The notes under the pieces were generated by a model that saw only the letters and a list, made by a program, of their open reading frames with translations, did no database searches and was not told where the DNA came from. DNA of 64,000 bases. Origin: Calliopum simillimum (lineage: Eukaryota; Arthropoda; Insecta; Diptera; Lauxaniidae). Below, piece by piece: positions 40,853-52,654 of this stretch. The position numbers and the translations under genes were made by a program. The first letter of the stretch is position 1. Each line of letters opens with the position of its first letter. The stretch covers positions 75,808,909 to 75,872,908 of the forward strand of contig OX638368.1 of NCBI GenBank assembly GCA_951812925.1, in the 5' to 3' direction.

Positions 40853-42589
40853 TGAAATGCGAAAATCACATAGGCAAGACGCCTATGTATTGGCATTTAA
40901 GTACGCGTAACTTTTTTATTAATGATAAGTTCCTCCAATTTTTCCATAGAAATATTGTGCAGATTTCAGATAACATTTCTGTAAAAAATTTGGTTTTTAT
41001 TTATCTATAGGTATAGCTTAAATATCTATTTGTTATATCTAAAAGTTTTTGTAAAAAGTTTATTTCATCTAAATTTTGAATTATTTTTAGTCCTACCACA
41101 AAAGTTTCATAAATTTTTGCTCAATATTAACGGAGAAATTGCAATTTGAAAAGATACGTGCTTAAAAATTCACATGCTTGTAACTTTTAAAAAAATTTTA
41201 ATTTTTAAAAAAAGTATAAGGCAATAATTTTGATCAAAAACTCTTCAAAAAACCACCAAAAAAAGTCTCAGTTTAGCAAGTTTCTTTTTAGTGCGACCGT
41301 TTGAAAAAATTTAAGTCATATGCTCTTTAGCGGCAGCGAAACGGTTATGCTGATTTTGTTCACTTAGAAAGAGGTACTTGTGAATAGTTTTAGCCTGTAA
41401 GTCACACTTCCGAAGGACTTAATGGATAGTTCGGTACTTCAAGGCTTGCCTAACTTATAGTTAACCTAATCAGCCTATTTTGAAGCCGATAGTTTTAAGT
41501 TTTCCTTGATTTACCACGCAATTAGTTGCGTTGAAATTTTTGTTTAATGTAGTTTTTCCTTTATCAAGCACTCTGTTCTCGTGTAGGATGTAGTTTTTTA
41601 TACTGCGCACTGTTGAGTCAATGAAACAAACCATTTGTATTGTACTATTTTCCAACGCAAAAATCCATTTTACGATTGCTGGAGGACTAAAAGCCGCTGC
41701 TTAATCGTTGTGCATCAGATCATTGTCAAAAAATACTCACGTGCTCAAGTCCATTGATGATCTTGAATAAAAAATGGCTTAAGCATATCGCAGAATAGGG
41801 AGGAAAACATAAGAACTGAAAATGCCATCATTCCTTTACCATGGACGATCTTCAATATACTAAGAACTTTTTGGTTGGAATAAGGTGTGAGATGAATTTT
41901 TGTGGCGTAGTTTTTTTTTTGGTGATGCGGGACGGGGAGGGGTATTTTCGTTATTTTTCACGTTTTATGAAGTCTTCTTTGTGCGCAAATCTAAATTTGA
42001 ATTTTTTTGATATTTCATTTTGTTTAAAAGTAATGTTATTTCAAATTTCATAAAGTTTCTGGTTGGAATAAGCTGTGAGCCACTGTATATCTGTAGTAGG
42101 AAGGAAAAATTGCTTAAATCAGTTTTTGATGAGAAAGCAAAATTACTTTATTAATTCTATTATTACAACGTATTAAAGTTTTGTAGGCGGTGCCACACCC
42201 ATATGCGAGACTATATAATTTTTTGACATTCTACAAATGCTGTACTTTACGAATAGCTGATGCTAGCTTTTTATCAAAATCGTTGAAACCGCTTTCGAGA
42301 TATATTAAATTTAACTCACAAAATGTTAAAAAGTGGGCGTGTCACTTACTTAATCCCACCCACTTTTCACTCGTTGCAAGGTAGTTTCACTAGACCTCGA
42401 GTTGCAAAATTTCACCAAATTACCTAGTGTCGTTTGTGAGATATAACCTTATAAGTGAATCAACTTGACGATTTTTTCCAACTACCCATCTTTCTCGTCG
42501 CCATATTGTTCCGCCATATTGTTTTTTCAATGTTTGCGAAGTTGCGACTTTGTTTTGTCGACGTCTATTTTCGTAAAATTAGATTTGAA
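40853..42589. other. Non-coding stretch with short repeats, no gene
   Basis: No gene recognised. ggttggaataaggtgtgag (41874-) recurs near 42061 as ggttggaataagctgtgag followed by ccactgta, resembling the end of the Tc1-palindrome family. A minus-strand 61-codon ORF (41470-41655) has no recognised domain. 42180-42430 has aggcggtgccacaccc and gtgggcgtgtcac blocks reminiscent of decayed dispersed repeats. Confidence 0.4.
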
Positions 42590-43690
42590 AATAAAATTAG
42601 GAATCGGTAATGGAAAAAACCCTGTCGGTCTTCGGTCAAAGCCTGAAAAAAGGAAAATCGCTTTAAATGTCCGTATCTTCGAAACTACTGATTTTTTTCG
42701 GAGACATCTTTAGGCCAACTTTTGTAGAGAATTACTAGACCAACTATGAAAGTTACTATGAAAGTTTTAGCCCAAAAATTACATTTGTTGCTGTTTTGGT
42801 ACAAGAGTAGCAATTTTTTTGGAAAATTTTCATGACGTTTTTATAGAAATTGGTTTTTTGTAGTTTTTTAACAGCGGAATATTGTTGCGAAATTCTTATG
42901 TTGTTAAATAAAGATAAATTTAAAAAAAAAACTATTAATAAATATTAATTTTATTGAGTCGGTCTCAAAATTAAGAAAAAAATGTATTTTTAATTTTTTT
43001 TTTTTAAAATGTGAAGCAAACATTCATATTTTCTAAACTAATTTGGGGTCGCTGAATACGACAATCGCATTTATTTTAGTTTTGTTGGTCGTTCCAGCAG
43101 AGTCCGTGTTCCATTGGACCTTAAAGGTAAAAATGAAAATTAAATTCGAAAGATTTTTATTTTTGAATTTTGTTGCATAAAGCACGGACAAAAGTGATTT
43201 ATTCGAGGTAAAGAAAAAAAAAACTATACAGGAATCATGTCTGGTAAATTTCGAAACAATTTCGTTCTTTTTTGAAGGAATAATAAATAGGCCAGCCAAA
43301 CTAGGTAAGCATTTTAATTTTGTTGAACATGAACTACCGATTCTTTAGTTTGTAGTTATTTAGATTTAAGATTATTTGATAACACATCAAAGATACTTCA
43401 AAAAGCCGTGAGCAAGCTTTTGATTTTTCCATCAGTAATAATATTGCTGTTAGCATTTTGCAAGACACCACTATAATAGAATATATTATATCAATTCTAT
43501 GTATCCTTCCACCGTTACTATTTTTATTATGTACTATTGTTATTGATTTAAAGGCTCAATAAATTTACTTACTTACTTACTTACCGATTCTTAATTTTTG
43601 TGGCCTCTATTTTACGAAAATGGACGGGGAGCAAAAAAATCGCAACTTTACACGTTTCATATATCTCGTGGGAGCTCTAATATAAAAACT
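42590..43690. repeat. Degenerate relative of the 4.9-kb palindrome family
   Basis: 42600-42960 parallels 26520-26890 (ggaatcggtaatggaaaaaac and following text). 43595-43690 parallels the right end (gacggggagca ... cgtgggagctctaat). About 1.1 kb, heavily diverged, with the left end missing. Interrupted at about 43345-43594 by a LINE tail. Confidence 0.6.
43345..43594 (+). mobile_element. Short 5'-truncated LINE tail with (TTAC)n end
   Basis: A 250-bp insertion ending in AATAAATTTACTTACTTACTTAC (43558-43583), a polyadenylation signal followed by a tandem TTAC tail. It is flanked by accgattctt at 43337 and again at 43583-43592. The insertion is too short to identify a reverse transcriptase. Confidence 0.6.
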
Positions 43691-43852
43691 TACAAAAAAT
43701 TTCTGAAAAAATTTTACTTACGGTTTGACTTTTGCAAAAATCTTTAAACTCTAGGTTATCTTTTTGTTTTAAAACTGTAATTTTTTTTAGGCATTTTGAA
43801 TGTTAATAAAATGTCATAGTTTTTATATTTTTTTTTTTTACGACGAAACAAT

Positions 43853-44217
43853 AAGGGGATACCTTTAATCTCGTAAACTCGTAAACCATGAAAAACTCGA
43901 AAGTTTACGAGCTTGTTTTCGGGAACACACATTTCTAAAAACGTATAAGCAACGTATCAGCTGTCATATAATTTGAAAAATATTCAATTCAAATTCAATT
44001 TTCAAAACAAAAAATATTTTTTCAATACATTTATTTGACAACAATCGCTCTCGTACTTTTTCGAGGCTATTTACGCATCGAATTTGCCTCGTAAGTTTTC
44101 GAGGCCTGGTAAACTTTTTTTTCATACAAATTTTTAAATTTTGTTTACGAGGCTCGAAAGTTTTCGAGGTTTACGTGCTTTTCGAGACTTTTACGAGTTT
44201 AAAGGAATCCCCTTTAT
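43853..44217. mobile_element. CGTAAA-rich MITE, copy 1
   Basis: 365 bp with inverted ends aaggggatacctttaa and ttaaaggaatcccctt. The interior is full of ctcgaaagttttcgag-type palindromes and cagctgtcatat. A second copy in opposite orientation starts 16 bases downstream. Confidence 0.7.
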
Positions 44218-44232
44218 AACATTGACAAATTA

Positions 44233-44896
44233 AGGGGATTCCTTTAAACTCGTAAAAGGCTCGAAAAGCACGTAAACCTCGAAAACTTTCGAGTCTCGTA
44301 AGCAAAATTTAAAAATTTGTATGAAAAAAAAGTTTACCAGACCTCCAAAACTTTCGAGGCAAATTCGATGCGTAACTAGCTTCGAAAAAGTACGAGAGCG
44401 ATTGTTGTCAAATAAATGTGTTGGAAAAATATTTTTTGTTTTGAAAATTGAATTTGCATTGAATTTTTTTCAAATTATATGACAGCTGATACGTTTCTTA
44501 CTGCCATACCTAAATTGGAGCGTCAGGCGTTGCGTTATTTAACGTTACACAAAAGCGTCAAGCGCCATACCGAAATAAAGAGCGTTGCGTTGAAGTCATT
44601 TGTTTATCAAAATCATATTGTTGTTTCTTTTTTTACTTTTCTGCAACTAACTTCACTCCATAACGCTTTGTCAAAATTGGAAATTCCAATAGCTCAGCGT
44701 TGAGCGTTGACAATTTCGGTATGCGCCATACAAATTGTATGTACATGAGAAATTTTTGACGGTAAAATAACGCTGACGCTCCAATTTAGGTATGGCAGTT
44801 ACACGTTTTTAGAAATGTGTGTTCCTGAAAACAAGCTCGTAAACTTTCGAGATTTTCATGGTTTACAAGTTGACGAGATTAAAGGTATCCCCTTAC
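44233..44896. mobile_element. CGTAAA-rich MITE, copy 2, inverted and interrupted
   Basis: Reverse-orientation copy of 43853-44217, ending gattaaaggtatcccctta. It is split at 44500/44799 by a 298-bp MITE. Together the two copies form a large imperfect palindrome around about 44225. Confidence 0.7.
44501..44798. mobile_element. Harbinger-like MITE (TTA target)
   Basis: 298 bp with near-perfect TIRs ctgccatacctaaattggag (44501-44520) and its complement (to 44798), flanked by tta (44498-44500, 44799-44801). The uninterrupted site is visible in the other MITE copy near 43945. The 3-bp TTA duplication is typical of PIF/Harbinger elements. A 74-codon reading (44479-44703) runs through it by chance. 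Confidence 0.75.
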
Positions 44897-44996
44897 TATT
44901 TTTTAATAATGCGTTGTTAAAGTCAACCACATCAGTCGTTTCGCTACCCAGAAAACATTTCTTAATTTTTTTAAATTAATGCTTAACTTTAACTTC

Positions 44997-45745
44997 AGCT
45001 TGGGGAATGAACGAAATCGGTCAACGGACACGCCTACCGCCCATACAAAAAATATATTCAAAATGAAATAATGAGAGCATTATTTGCAATAACGGAAGCA
45101 AAATACACATAAATACTAGGGATAGTAACTGCAAGCTCTGAGCAAAAACTAGGCGAATTCGGATTAGAGGGCGTGGCATCTCCCATATAAAAAAAAGTTT
45201 CAAAATGTTATAATGAATGCGTTTTTTGAGATAACCCAACCAAATTGCACTCAAATACTAAAATCCATAAATGCAAGCTCTGAAAAAAAACTAGGCGACT
45301 TCGGACAAGAGATAACCCAGCGAAATTGCACACAAATACTCAAATCAATAAATGGAAGCTCTGAAAAAAAAAAACTAAGCAAACTCGGACAAGAGGGCGT
45401 GGCACCTCCCATGTAAGCAAAAGTTCGAAATGATATACTGAAAGTGTTTTTTTAAGATTTTCCAACTAAATTGCACTCAAACACTAAGAACATTAATTGC
45501 AAACTTTGAGCAAAAAATAGGCAAAGTAGAACTAGAGGGCGTGGCACTTCCCACATAAGCAATTTGTTCTTATACTCTCCTAGGAGTTATGGAAGAATAA
45601 AACAATTTATTTTAATAAAAACTTGTATGTACAATACAAGAACATTGCATAGTATTTATCAACGAAGAGTTTAATAATATACTTGAAATGCACTGTAGGG
45701 TATTTAGTGTTTCACCAAGCCAAAGATACCACCCTTACTAGTTTT
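44997..45745 (-). mobile_element. DINE-1/HINE-like repeat, copy 2 (tandem-unit half)
   Basis: Reverse complement of 17357-18000: ggtcaacggacacgcctaccg (44 bp in) through four units of gagggcgtggca(t/c)ctcccat to cacccttactag. Near 45568 a small ctcctaggagttatggaag stub resembling the RTE 3' end interrupts the last part. It is followed within 15 bases by the next DINE copy. Confidence 0.6.
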
Positions 45746-45756
45746 TTAAAATTTAT

Positions 45757-45830
45757 TTTTATACCCTACACCCAGGGTATATTCACTTTGTCCTTCCGTT
45801 TGTAACGCAGAGAAGGAGGCGTGGCATATA
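45757..45830 (-). mobile_element. DINE-1/HINE-like repeat, copy 3, left piece
   Basis: Reverse complement of 18160-18238 (hairpin ttataccctacacccagggt, then aacgcagagaaggaggcg). Interrupted after gtggcatata by the TA element 45831-49508, resuming at 49509-49560 (aaaagtatatatattcttga). Confidence 0.6.
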
Positions 45831-47298
45831 TGGGTGATTCTCAGATAACTGTACTTTTTGTGTCCTCTGGCGATTTCACCAATTTTACCACCAAATAATT
45901 ATTGATCTACTGTGAAAGTTTGCAAATATACCCCAAATGTCACAAACGTGGCATGTCCTACCCCTACTTTTTATAAACAAAACGATGAAAAACGACCAAA
46001 AAACGGAAATAGAACAGAAAACAATTTACTAAACATATTAAGTAAATACTTAAGGCTACAATATTCTGAGCTCATCTGCAGTTTTAAATAATTTTTTGAG
46101 GTCACAATTTCGAATTGAAATCTGTCCGCTAGTTTTGGAAAAAAAATTTTCTTCAAAGCATTATGTTACTACTGCATGGTACTACTGTATCAGTCAGGCG
46201 CGTCCAAAAAAAAATCTGTTTGCGTTTTATAGGGCAGTTTATAAACAAAATTAGTTTTTTTTTAAATTATGGTCACAAACGTGGCACTCGGTACTCTCAG
46301 GTAGTACATTTTATTTTATGCATGAAACAATTTTTTTGTAGGATTTACATACATGACCCTAAATTCTTTCGGAAAAATCTTGAACTCAAAAGCGTGCCTT
46401 ACAATGAGCGATAAACTACAAAAATGTCACAAACGTGGCGAAAAAAAATCACTGTTTTGACATCTAGTTAAAGCTATACAACAAAAACAACAACTAGACA
46501 ACAATTTTTTTTTTTTTTTTTGTTTTTAATAATTAATAATTTATTTAGATTAATCCATTTAACAGCATTTACATTATTATCTTAGAATTTATGTTTAACA
46601 TATACATATTTTAAACAGTTTTTGAAATTGATTAACAGTTTCTTGATTTTTATTTCGACTGGGAGTGAATTGGGATTGGATCCTTACTTTCCGAGTTATG
46701 AGCGTTTAAAGCAGGGGTTGAAATAAGAAAAAGTTATTACTGCAGAATTTTTTTTTGTTTTTATTCTTCTTGTTTTTATTTGCAATTTTTAGCAAAATTT
46801 TTGTAATGTCTTATTCATGTGATTAATAGGGTAAGGGAGGGAAATATGGACTACGTGGGTAATATGGACCACACGGTTATTTCCGACTGCATACATAGGA
46901 TTTACCGTTATTCATCTTCAAACTTAACGCTAATACATAAGGCTTATAATAAGGCGATTTCAGCTTTCGGTGAAGTTGCATGTTTCTGTAAAGTTGATTT
47001 TTCTAAAAAAAAGATCAGTGATAATTTTTTTCTAGTGAGTATATTTCATTATTTCACTTTAAAGACATCGCGTTTTTAAATATATAAATTCAGTGAATAC
47101 CATTTATAATTTATTAGCACAAATAAGTTCATTAACCAAAAGAGTTTTTGATAAAAAAACCATTTATTTCACCAACACGTGCTGTGGTAACAATATGGAC
47201 CACCAAAGAAAAAAGCCTCAAAAACAAATATATTTATCATCTTTTTCAGATGGGGAATCTAGTTGCAGTTTTCATGACGAGTCTGATGGTTATTATAT

Positions 47299-47703
47299 TG
47301 TGACGAAAAATAACAACACATGAAAAGAAACTTCGCGACATTTCGAGAATAGAACCAGTGACGTCACAAGAGTACTCGACAGTGATGCCAAGTTTTGTCA
47401 GGAAACTATTAGCCGAAAGAATCAACGAGATGTTGCCAGATGTTTCGCTAATGCAATTCTAGAACGTTCATCCGGGTATAAAAGGAGCTGTTCATGAGAG
47501 TTGCAACACAGTTGATTTTAAGCAATAAAGCGAAAAAGTTGTACACACAGTGCCAGTGAAAGTAAATAAAGTGCTAATTGTGATATTAGATTTTGAATGT
47601 AATAAATAGTGAAATAAACAATTGTACCGTGTGAAAATAAACATTTGTGATTTAAATAAACCATTTTATAACTAAATAAAGTGTGTGTTTTTGATTGCTA
47701 CAC
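47299..47703 (+). repeat. Possible solo LTR or promoter-containing insert
   Basis: A block different from its surroundings starting about tgtgacgaaaaat and ending near gattgctaca. It contains a TATA box in gggtataaaaggagctg (47474-47490), tgacgtcacaag and seven AATAAA signals downstream (47520-47690). It could be a solo LTR (TG...CA) inserted in the pogo-like remnant. Ends and TSD are not proven. Confidence 0.35.
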
Positions 47704-47814
47704 AATCCAGTGATCGAACTCAGAAAAAAATAATAGATTGAAATTATCGTCATAGAGACAGGAAATTTCGTAACAATATGTAATTCGTTAACTACAAAGG
47801 AAAAAAATGATAAA

Positions 47815-47965
47815 AAATGCATAAAATGTAACACCCTTTACTCAGAAGATCGACGTGGCGAATTTTGGGTTGGATGTGTAATCTGACGTTTTTAGAGTCA
47901 TGAAAAATGTGCCGAATGTGGAAGTGACATTTTTATATGCAACTTCTGTACCAAAGACTATTTGG
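47815..47965 (+). pseudogene. PHD-like zinc-finger tail of a transposase
   Basis: The + frame reads KCIKCNTLYSEDRRGEFWVG then, with TGA and TAG where C and W are expected, SHEKCAECGSDIFICNFC. The C4HC3 spacing (CxxC, GC, HxxC, CxxC) is that of the C-terminal finger found on insect pogo/jerky-like transposases. Dead by two stops. Confidence 0.65.
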
Positions 47966-49560
47966 TCCATATTACACTACACTTTTTTTTTATCTTCATT
48001 TTGAGTATTTTCAGTTTTTTAGTTTTTTTTCTTTATCCTGATGAGATATTTATCTAAAAGTGAATCAGAATAAAGGTAAATTGTTTCCTTTACTGGATGA
48101 CATAAAATTAACTGTTTTGTTTTATGTACTTTGGGTTTTATTTAAAAAAGAAAGATGGGTGGTCCATATTTCCCTCCCTTACCCTATTAAATATTAATAT
48201 TAAAGAACAGATATAATGGCAATGGTTCAATTTAAAATTGAAAATTTATAGCGAAATTTTCTTCGAATGCATTTATAAAAATGAGTTTAAAGTAGAGTTG
48301 CCGAGTACTTATTGTGGTTGCTACATTTTAGCCCAAATTGGTGAGGTTAGACAACTAAAACAACAGTTATAAGCGAAAAAAAATGAGTATTTAGTTTCAA
48401 CGATTAACGCAAAACAAAGCAATATGAATTTGGGTGAAAATTATTATTACAATTTTTAACAATATTCTGAAGTTATAACTGCAAATTTAAAGTTATTACT
48501 GCAGAAATAGGGTATCACTACAGCTTATTTCAATGCCTGGTTTAAAGTAAGGATATCTTTCGATAATATGCAAAGGATTTTTCGAGACTCAAAAATTACA
48601 AAAAATTAAGTTTTTTTATTTTTATCAATGGCAGCTCTATTCTAGATTTAGTGAATAAGCTTACTAAACTACTGCTTTGCAAATTAACAGAATTAAAATT
48701 TCTTCTGTTCATTCACTAAATCTACAATAGAGCCTTATTTTTTCATCCGATTTTAGTCCGCAAGGGCTTAAAATTTTCGTGATAAAATATATTTTTGTTA
48801 AAAATAATAAAACTTACCATTTGTGTTAATTTTTCGGTCCAGAAAATAATTTGTATATTATTGATAGGTATCCTTTCCTTAAAGGCTTATAACTCGGAAA
48901 CTAGGGATCGAATTGAAAAACAGTAAACTATGTCTTGTTGATAATAAATTTGGTTGTCTGAATTCATTGACAAAAATTAATTTTACTTGTTGTTGTTTTT
49001 GTTAAGTAGGTGTCAAAACAGTGATTTTTTCATTTTTGAGCAAGGATAACTAAGAATTCTGATGTAATAGAAAAAAATCAAGATCAGATTCGTAATTAGG
49101 AGATCTTAATCCACCATAAACGGCTGTAAAAACAGAGGACAAAAAACCATAGTTGATCTTTAGGGCGGTAGGGGATAAAAAAAGGACCACCGGAGGCATG
49201 ACACTGTTGGAAAATTAGTCTTAAAGTGTAAATTTGTCATTAAATGCAATATATCTTTCATCAACACGCTTCAAAACCATCATTTTTCCATATTGTGGCT
49301 AAAATGTCACAAACATGGCAATTTGATCACAAATGTGGCAGCAAAATTTCTTAATTTCGACCTCAAAACCGTAAATTTAGACTTGTAGTTGATCTACTTA
49401 AAAGTTGAGTTTTAAGAGTGTGTTTACACAAGGCAGCATCAAGAAACTTGCAAAAATCCAAATAAAAAATATCTGCCAATTTTACAACTCGAATCTAAGA
49501 ATCACCCATATAGAAAAGTATATATATTCTTGATCAGCGTCACCGCCTGAGTCGATATTG

Positions 49561-49757
49561 TAATGGTACGTTTTGAGAAAATTTCAATTAAAACATTAAA
49601 TTTTTAGAATCAAACAAATAATTTTCTCCAATTTGATATTATTTCAAAGAAAATTTAATGCTTTTTGAAATTTTTGGCAAAGAAAATTGTCTGGGGTATA
49701 TAAAAATTTTATATATCATCATTATCATTTGCAAAGGTAAATTTCTTCATGTATGGG
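49561..49757. other. Short stretch, no gene
   Basis: AT-rich linking sequence between the DINE piece and the next foldback. Nothing recognised. Confidence 0.3.
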
Positions 49758-50625
49758 TTAATAACACAGGTTAACAAAAAAAAATAAAAAATGTCATGGC
49801 GTTTTGATCAGACTATGTGTTTCCTAGGAACTTTGACGTCCTGAATCCAAATCCGGGGTCCGTTTTTTTTCAGAACGTCTGAGAAAAAAGATTTCAACGT
49901 CATATGGAGGTCAAAATGGTCATGTGTCGTTTAGTGATAAATTCCCTAAAATTCTGAAACTAATTTTATATCATTGAATTCTTAGTTCTTAAAAAGAATA
50001 TGTGATCAAAAAGGGTCTCTCGGATCTAGTTTCGGAGATCTTCTTTAAAAACCGCTATAAGTTGGGAGCCCCTAGATGAATTTGAAAAATATTGGTGTCA
50101 TATGAAAGGTATTTTGTCGTTGTTGTTGTTGTTGGTGCATTTGTTGTTGTAATTGAAAAATTTCTCAAAATTTCAAAAAAGGTCATACCTCCAAAACTAT
50201 GAATCCAATTGAAAATATGCGCATAACATTTCTATAGGCTTTCAAAATACCTTTCATACGACACTAATATTTTTCAAATCCATCCAGGCGTTCCCAACTT
50301 ATAGCGGTTTTCATAGAAAATATATCCGGATCTTCCGATGGCTATATCTCTGAAACTATGTCCAAAATACCTTTTTGATCACATATTCTTTTTAAGGACT
50401 AAGAATTGAATGATAAAAAATTAGTTTCAGAATTTTAGCGAATTTATCACTAAACGACACATGAACCCCATTTTGACCTCCATATAACCTTAAAATCTTT
50501 TTTCTCAGACGTTCTGGAAAAAAACGAACCCCGGATTCAGATTAAGGGCGTCAAAGTCCCTAGGAAACACATAGTCTGGTCAAAACGCCATGACATTTTT
50601 TTTTTTAAACTTGTGTAATAAACAA
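49758..50625. mobile_element. Foldback element, about 0.87 kb
   Basis: Arms of about 360 bp: atgtcatggcgttttgatca (about 49789) pairs with its complement near 50575. The centre is a ttgttgttgttgttggtgc microsatellite near 50125. TIR consensus about taacacaRgtt. Non-coding. Confidence 0.7.
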
Positions 50626-51219
50626 CTAATTACAGTACTTTTTGTTAGGATTTACTCATTTTAATCTTTCTGAGAAATACTTAGTTTCATCATAAGCTTC
50701 ACCAACATTGAGAGCAGCTTGGTGACAGGCGCAATCAGTTGCCGCCGCTTGGTTAAGCCGCGATCAGTATTCACGCAATACAAATTTTGGCAAAAATACT
50801 ACCAAAAAAACCTCGTGTTTATGAGAAAAATTGAAAACCCCTCATTTGTTTAAAGGAAATCGATCAAAAATCGAAAAAATAAATTCTTAATAGTGAAAAA
50901 TTAGCTCTCCTAAAATTAAATTTTCCTAAAAGTAAAATACATATTAGGGCTCACGGTGGTTTTTAAAAAATTTTAACTTTTTGAAATACCACCCGCGATT
51001 TTTTTCAGGGATAATGTTGGGGGACCCTTATAGTATCTAAATCCGCAAACCGCGAAATCGAACGTCCAGCCGTTTTTTTTTTTTCGACCTTTTAGTTTTT
51101 TTTACGATTTTTGAGTATGTCTCGGTGTGTATATACATGTTATGTACACATATATATGTATATACGTACATATATATACTTTTATATGTATATATGTGTA
51201 ATATATATATATGGATATA

Positions 51220-52590
51220 TATATACATACATACATACGTATAAAAGGTATCGTTTCCGCACCATTTATTTTTTGAAAAAATCGGTTTTTTCGTATTTAA
51301 GAAAAACACAAACAAAAACCGGAAACGAAAATAAACACTCCAGATGTGATTTTTGATGCTTAATCCGATTCCGGTATTAGAATTGCTCTATTACGTCTGG
51401 ACTTTGAGATATCTTTACATATATGTTTAAAGGATACCATTTTTTTCCTATTTTCGAAGTTATATAACAAGATAAGGTAATATTATGCCGTAAAATCTGG
51501 TATGACAGTTAATAGCCCTAGTTTTTTTCTTGAAAACTCAATCAAACCAATAATGATATCTTTTTTTTGTCGGAGATATCTTTACCTAAAAAGTTAAAAA
51601 AGTGCAAAAACACGATTTTTGGCTATATTTGAGGTTATATACCGTACGAAAGAAATTCGTCTGCTCTTTTTTACTGACCGACACATTTAAAACCATTCTT
51701 TATCTTCAAAATGAGCTAACAAGAGGTCTCTTGTAATTGTTTTCTAAAAAGTTATGACTATTTTAAGACGACATGTTGCAGCAATACCTACATAAGGAAT
51801 ACTCGTACACTAGACACCCCTGTGAGTTTGCACTTCATAATGTAATTTTTAAATGGTCAGAACTTTGTGGAAAACAATCACAAAAGACCTCTTGATAGCT
51901 TATTTTGAAGATAAAGAATGGTTTTAAATGCTTCGGTTAGTAAAAAAGAGCAGACGAATTTCGTCCGTACAGTATACAACCTCAAATATAGCCGAAAACC
52001 GAGATTTTTCACTTTAAGTTTCATGGTGTGATTTTAAAGTTAACATAACTTTGCAGACAAATATTGCAGATAAACATTTGATAGCTCAATTTAAAGCCAA
52101 AAAAAAAGTACCAAATGTTTCTGGTAATAGAAATTCCCAAAAAAAATTTTGTGTGTCCTGTATATAACATCCAATATAGCCAAAAATCGTGTTTTTGCAC
52201 TTTTTTAACTTTTTAGGCAAAGATATCTCCGACAAAAAAAAAAGATATCGTTATCGATTTGATTGAGTTTTCAAGGAAAAAACTAAGGCTATTAGCTGTA
52301 ATACCAGATTTTACGGCATAATATTACCTTATCTTGTTATATAACTTCAAAAATAGGAAAAAAAATGGTGTCCTTTAAACATATATGTAAGGATATCTCA
52401 AAGTCCAGACGTAATGGAGCAATTCTAATACCGGAATCGGATTAAGCATCAAAAATCACATCTGGAGTGACTACTTTCGTTTCTGGTTTTTGTTTGTGTT
52501 TTTCTTAAATACGAAAAAACCGATTTTTTTAAAAAATAAATGGTGCGGAAACGATACCTTTTATATGTATGTATGTATGTATGTATATAT
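51220..52590. repeat. Palindrome A of the composite
   Basis: Arms of about 590 bp around a centre near 51800-51850: gtatcgtttccgcaccattt (51250) pairs with its complement near 52550; atctggagtg and aaacacgatttttggct pair likewise. Confidence 0.75.
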
Positions 52591-52654
52591 ATATCCATAT
52601 ATATATATTACACATATATACATATACAAGTATATATATGTACGTATATACAAT

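Larger units (their letters stand above)
46829..48184 (+). mobile_element. pogo-like DNA transposon remnant
   Basis: Inverted ends gggtaagggagggaaatatg (46829-) and its complement (to 48184), flanked by TA within ttaata/tattaa. Subterminal atatggaccac repeats occur on both sides (46862, 47193 and in complement at 48160). A decayed C-terminal PHD-like zinc finger lies at 47815-47965, and a possible solo LTR sits in the middle. TA target and C-terminal finger suggest a pogo/Tigger-type element. The catalytic domain is missing. Confidence 0.65.
45831..49508. mobile_element. 3.7-kb element with TGGGTGATTCT ends, TA target
   Basis: TIRs tgggtgattctcag (45831-) and ctaagaatcaccca (to 49508). Comparison with the intact DINE copy shows that TA was duplicated. 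Near both ends the direct repeat gtcacaaacgtggca recurs (about 45937, 46269, 46427, 49306, 49327). No transposase was recognised outside the nested pogo-like element at 46829-48184. Long AT-rich interior without credible ORFs. Confidence 0.7.

Noticed and set aside
41470..41655. 61-codon minus-strand ORF as a gene
   Set aside because: No domain, no supporting context; left as unexplained.
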